This document shows positions 4,736 through 5,134 of a DNA stretch of 5,134 bases, one piece after another. The DNA comes from Thermoleophilia bacterium (GTDB lineage Bacteria > Actinomycetota > Thermoleophilia > Gaiellales > SKUG01), in NCBI GenBank assembly GCA_007122215.1, contig SKUG01000214.1:1-5134 (forward strand). Direction: 5' to 3'. The notes beneath the pieces are model-generated. The model saw nothing but the letters and a program-made list of their open reading frames with translations, did not search any database and had not been told where the DNA came from. Position 1 is the first letter of the stretch, and each line of letters starts with the position of its first letter. A program made the position numbers and the translations under genes.

Positions 4736-5134
4736 GGCGACGCGACACGCGGTCATCGCAGCCGGCTCGGTACGCGCCACGATCGCTCCGGGCAAAGTCC
4801 GCCGCACGCCCTCGTCGAGCGTGACGACCAGCCCGCCGGCGGCCTCCAGCATCCTCGCTGCCGGATCCGCCGCTCCGTCGTCTCCCGCGCGCAGGATGAT
4901 GGCTGCGTCGGGCAGCGTCCCGAGCAGCAGGTCCCGGTCGTGGCTGCTGGCATCGTCCCCGTCCGTGCCGGGGCGGGCCGTGCCCACGATGGCGCCACCG
5001 CCGGCGAGCACGTCGGACTCCAGCACCCCCTGGCGGGTGGAGGTGCCCGCAACGATCCCGTCCCTGACCACGCCGAGCACGGGCACGCCTGCGGCCAGGC
5101 AGGATCGCACGGCCAGGCTGCCGCCTGCAGTGGA
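4721..5134 (-). CDS. DprA/Smf-like Rossmann-fold protein, C-terminal part (partial, runs off right edge)
   Basis: The frame is open from the right edge (5134) to the stop at 4721, giving 137 residues. A GTG at 5110 is in frame, but the reading continues upstream into conserved-looking sequence, so the true start is outside. Seen, from the edge: a STAGGSLAVRSCLAAGVPVLGVVRDGI block (residues 1-27), a GAIVGTARPG strand-turn (41-50), an HDRDLLLGTLPDAAIILRAGD block (59-79), PAARMLEAAGG (85-95) and LVVTLDEG. The order matches the DprA (DNA-processing protein A) Rossmann core: SG...A..AL..G..vi.VL..G, then 'GA-x-x-SE-x-P-x-G', then R-N-R-x-I-x-x-LS-x-x-V-x-VVEA, then tA..A...GR.v.av. Key DprA signatures are degraded: the RNR position reads HDRD and the SGS/T glycine motif reads DGAAD. 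This suggests a divergent or repurposed paralogue, rather than a standard competence protein that loads RecA on single-stranded DNA. Another Rossmann family is possible. It is convergent with the four-helix membrane protein. Confidence 0.55.
   Translation of the reverse strand, partial: STAGGSLAVRSCLAAGVPVLGVVRDGIVAGTSTRQGVLESDVLAGGGAIVGTARPGTDGDDASSHDRDLLLGTLPDAAIILRAGDDGAADPAARMLEAAGGLVVTLDEGVRRTLPGAIVARTEPAAMTACRVAARLP

Noticed and set aside
4531..4824. Plus-strand open frame across the end of the four-helix protein and the convergent gene
   Set aside because: Arg/Pro-rich shadow with no hydrophobic or domain pattern; the membrane-protein frame is clearly better.

Overview
The window comes from a very G+C-rich genome: third codon positions are almost all G or C, GTG starts are used, and genes are tightly packed. 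Together with the gene families present this suggests a high-GC Actinomycetota chromosome, possibly a Thermoleophilia/Solirubrobacterales-like lineage. That placement is inferred from composition and style only. I see no mobile element, tRNA, rRNA or CRISPR array.

Layout. At the left edge (1-127, minus) is the N-terminal start of a probable membrane-anchored undecaprenyl-phosphate sugar transferase, reading out of the window. A short divergent intergenic region separates it from a plus-strand run of three overlapping genes: an FtsX/MacB-type ABC permease (186-1634), its LolD/MacB-type ATPase (1631-2431, ATGA overlap) and a TVP38/TMEM64 (SNARE-associated/VTT, DedA-superfamily-like) membrane protein (2424-3146, 8-bp overlap). 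The overlaps imply translational coupling and one transcript. The permease and ATPase should form a type VII ABC system, working at the cytoplasmic membrane on an unknown lipid, lipoprotein, peptide or drug. The VTT protein may handle lipid movement.

After 3146 come two genes I cannot assign to a family. One (3212-3760) encodes a 182-residue protein with a Pro/Ala/Val-rich N-terminus and a probably beta-rich C-terminal domain. The other (3922-4266) encodes a 114-residue basic, Gln-rich protein with a Gly/Met/aromatic tail; it has a textbook AAGGAG ribosome-binding site. Seven bases later starts a four-helix membrane protein with histidines in or near its first helices (4274-4708), probably co-transcribed with the 114-residue gene.

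At the right edge (4721-5134, minus) is the C-terminal part of a convergent gene. Its layout resembles a degenerate DprA/Smf Rossmann domain. The 12-bp gap between the two convergent stop codons sits inside inverted repeats that could act as a bidirectional terminator.

Most of the window is ordinary. The novelty candidates are the two unassigned proteins and their membrane-protein neighbour, the divergent DprA-like protein, and the coupling of a VTT protein to an ABC exporter beside a polyprenyl-phosphate sugar transferase.
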